From CAYOMP01 sp964405075 (GTDB lineage: Bacteria > Bacillota > Clostridia > Lachnospirales > Lachnospiraceae), in NCBI GenBank assembly GCA_964405075.1, contig CAYOMP010000056.1, positions 1-15,048 on the forward strand: DNA of 15,048 nucleotides. The letters run 5' to 3'. Below the pieces are notes generated by a model. It was not told the DNA's origin. It worked only from the letters and a program-made list of their open reading frames with translations, and did no database searches. Below, piece by piece: positions 14,997 to 15,048 of this stretch (positions are counted from its first letter, which is position 1; every line of letters begins with the position of its first letter). A program made the translations under genes and the position numbers.

Positions 14997-15048
14997 TTAT
15001 TTTTTAACTGTAATTTTGAACTTAACTGATTTCTTACTGCCGTCTTTT
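14997..15048 (-). CDS. C-terminal end of a gene, possibly a secreted Ig-like (Big2-type) protein
   Basis: Only the last 16 codons are visible, reading KDGSKKSVKFKITVKK then TAA at 14999-14997. The basic beta-strand ending FKITVKK after a DGS turn is typical of bacterial Ig-like domains that close many secreted clostridial proteins. Position just before a strong terminator supports it being a real 3' end. A second frame is also open here (stop near 14961) but gives no family-like sequence. The assignment rests on very few residues. Confidence 0.45.
   Translation of the reverse strand, partial: KDGSKKSVKFKITVKK

Noticed and set aside
14961..15048. Second open frame at the right edge ending near 14961
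   Set aside because: Its sequence (rich in N, K, Q without domain pattern) is less protein-like than the frame ending FKITVKK.
1..15048. CRISPR array, mobile element, prophage or defence system
   Set aside because: No regularly spaced repeats, transposase, integrase or phage-type gene is present. All genes fit metabolism, regulation or transport.

Overview
The window is AT-rich (roughly one third G+C by eye). Every supported gene lies on the minus strand, so transcription runs from high to low coordinates. Protein families, strong AGGAGG-type ribosome binding sites, a lipoprotein signal and TTGACA/TATAAT promoters point to a low-GC Gram-positive, most likely a clostridial (Lachnospiraceae-like) gut or rumen bacterium. 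The species assignment is inference only.

Right part (15048 to 4450): an acidic-polysaccharide utilisation locus. At the right edge is the last codons of a gene that may encode a secreted Ig-like protein, closed by a strong hairpin terminator (14921-14958). Transcript 1 then starts from a promoter at 14888-14916 and carries a cytoplasmic FN3+GH28 polygalacturonase-like enzyme, a YesM-type sensor kinase and a YesN-type response regulator, ending at a terminator at 9970-9995. Transcript 2 carries a lipoprotein sugar-binding protein, an intercistronic stem-loop, two CUT1 ABC permeases and a compact GH115 (alpha-glucuronidase family) enzyme. A 20-bp hairpin follows the GH115 gene. The kinase/regulator/binding protein/permease order matches the Bacillus subtilis yesMNOPQ arrangement for pectin fragments. 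The suggested logic is: an extracellular uronic-acid oligosaccharide is sensed by the kinase, the regulator turns on uptake, and two cytoplasmic hydrolases (GH28 and GH115) trim the imported oligosaccharide. No transporter ATPase is present, as is usual for CUT1 systems that share an MsmX-type ATPase.

Middle part (4450 to 2820): a stand-alone GNAT acetyltransferase with its own good promoter, then a YgjP-type zinc metallopeptidase. A consensus sigma-A-like promoter on the opposite strand (3610-3637) lies between them and would drive RNA antisense to the acetyltransferase gene.

Left part (2810 to 1): a LytTR regulator and a LiaF-like membrane protein form a tight two-gene operon. Its promoter is preceded by a perfect 14-bp direct repeat at 21-bp spacing, a probable LytTR operator. 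A terminator (1394-1425) follows. Last is the N-terminal half of glycogen phosphorylase, read from a near-consensus promoter with an unusual CGAAA/TTTCG repeat block just downstream of the start point.

No rRNA, tRNA, CRISPR array, insertion sequence or phage gene was recognised.
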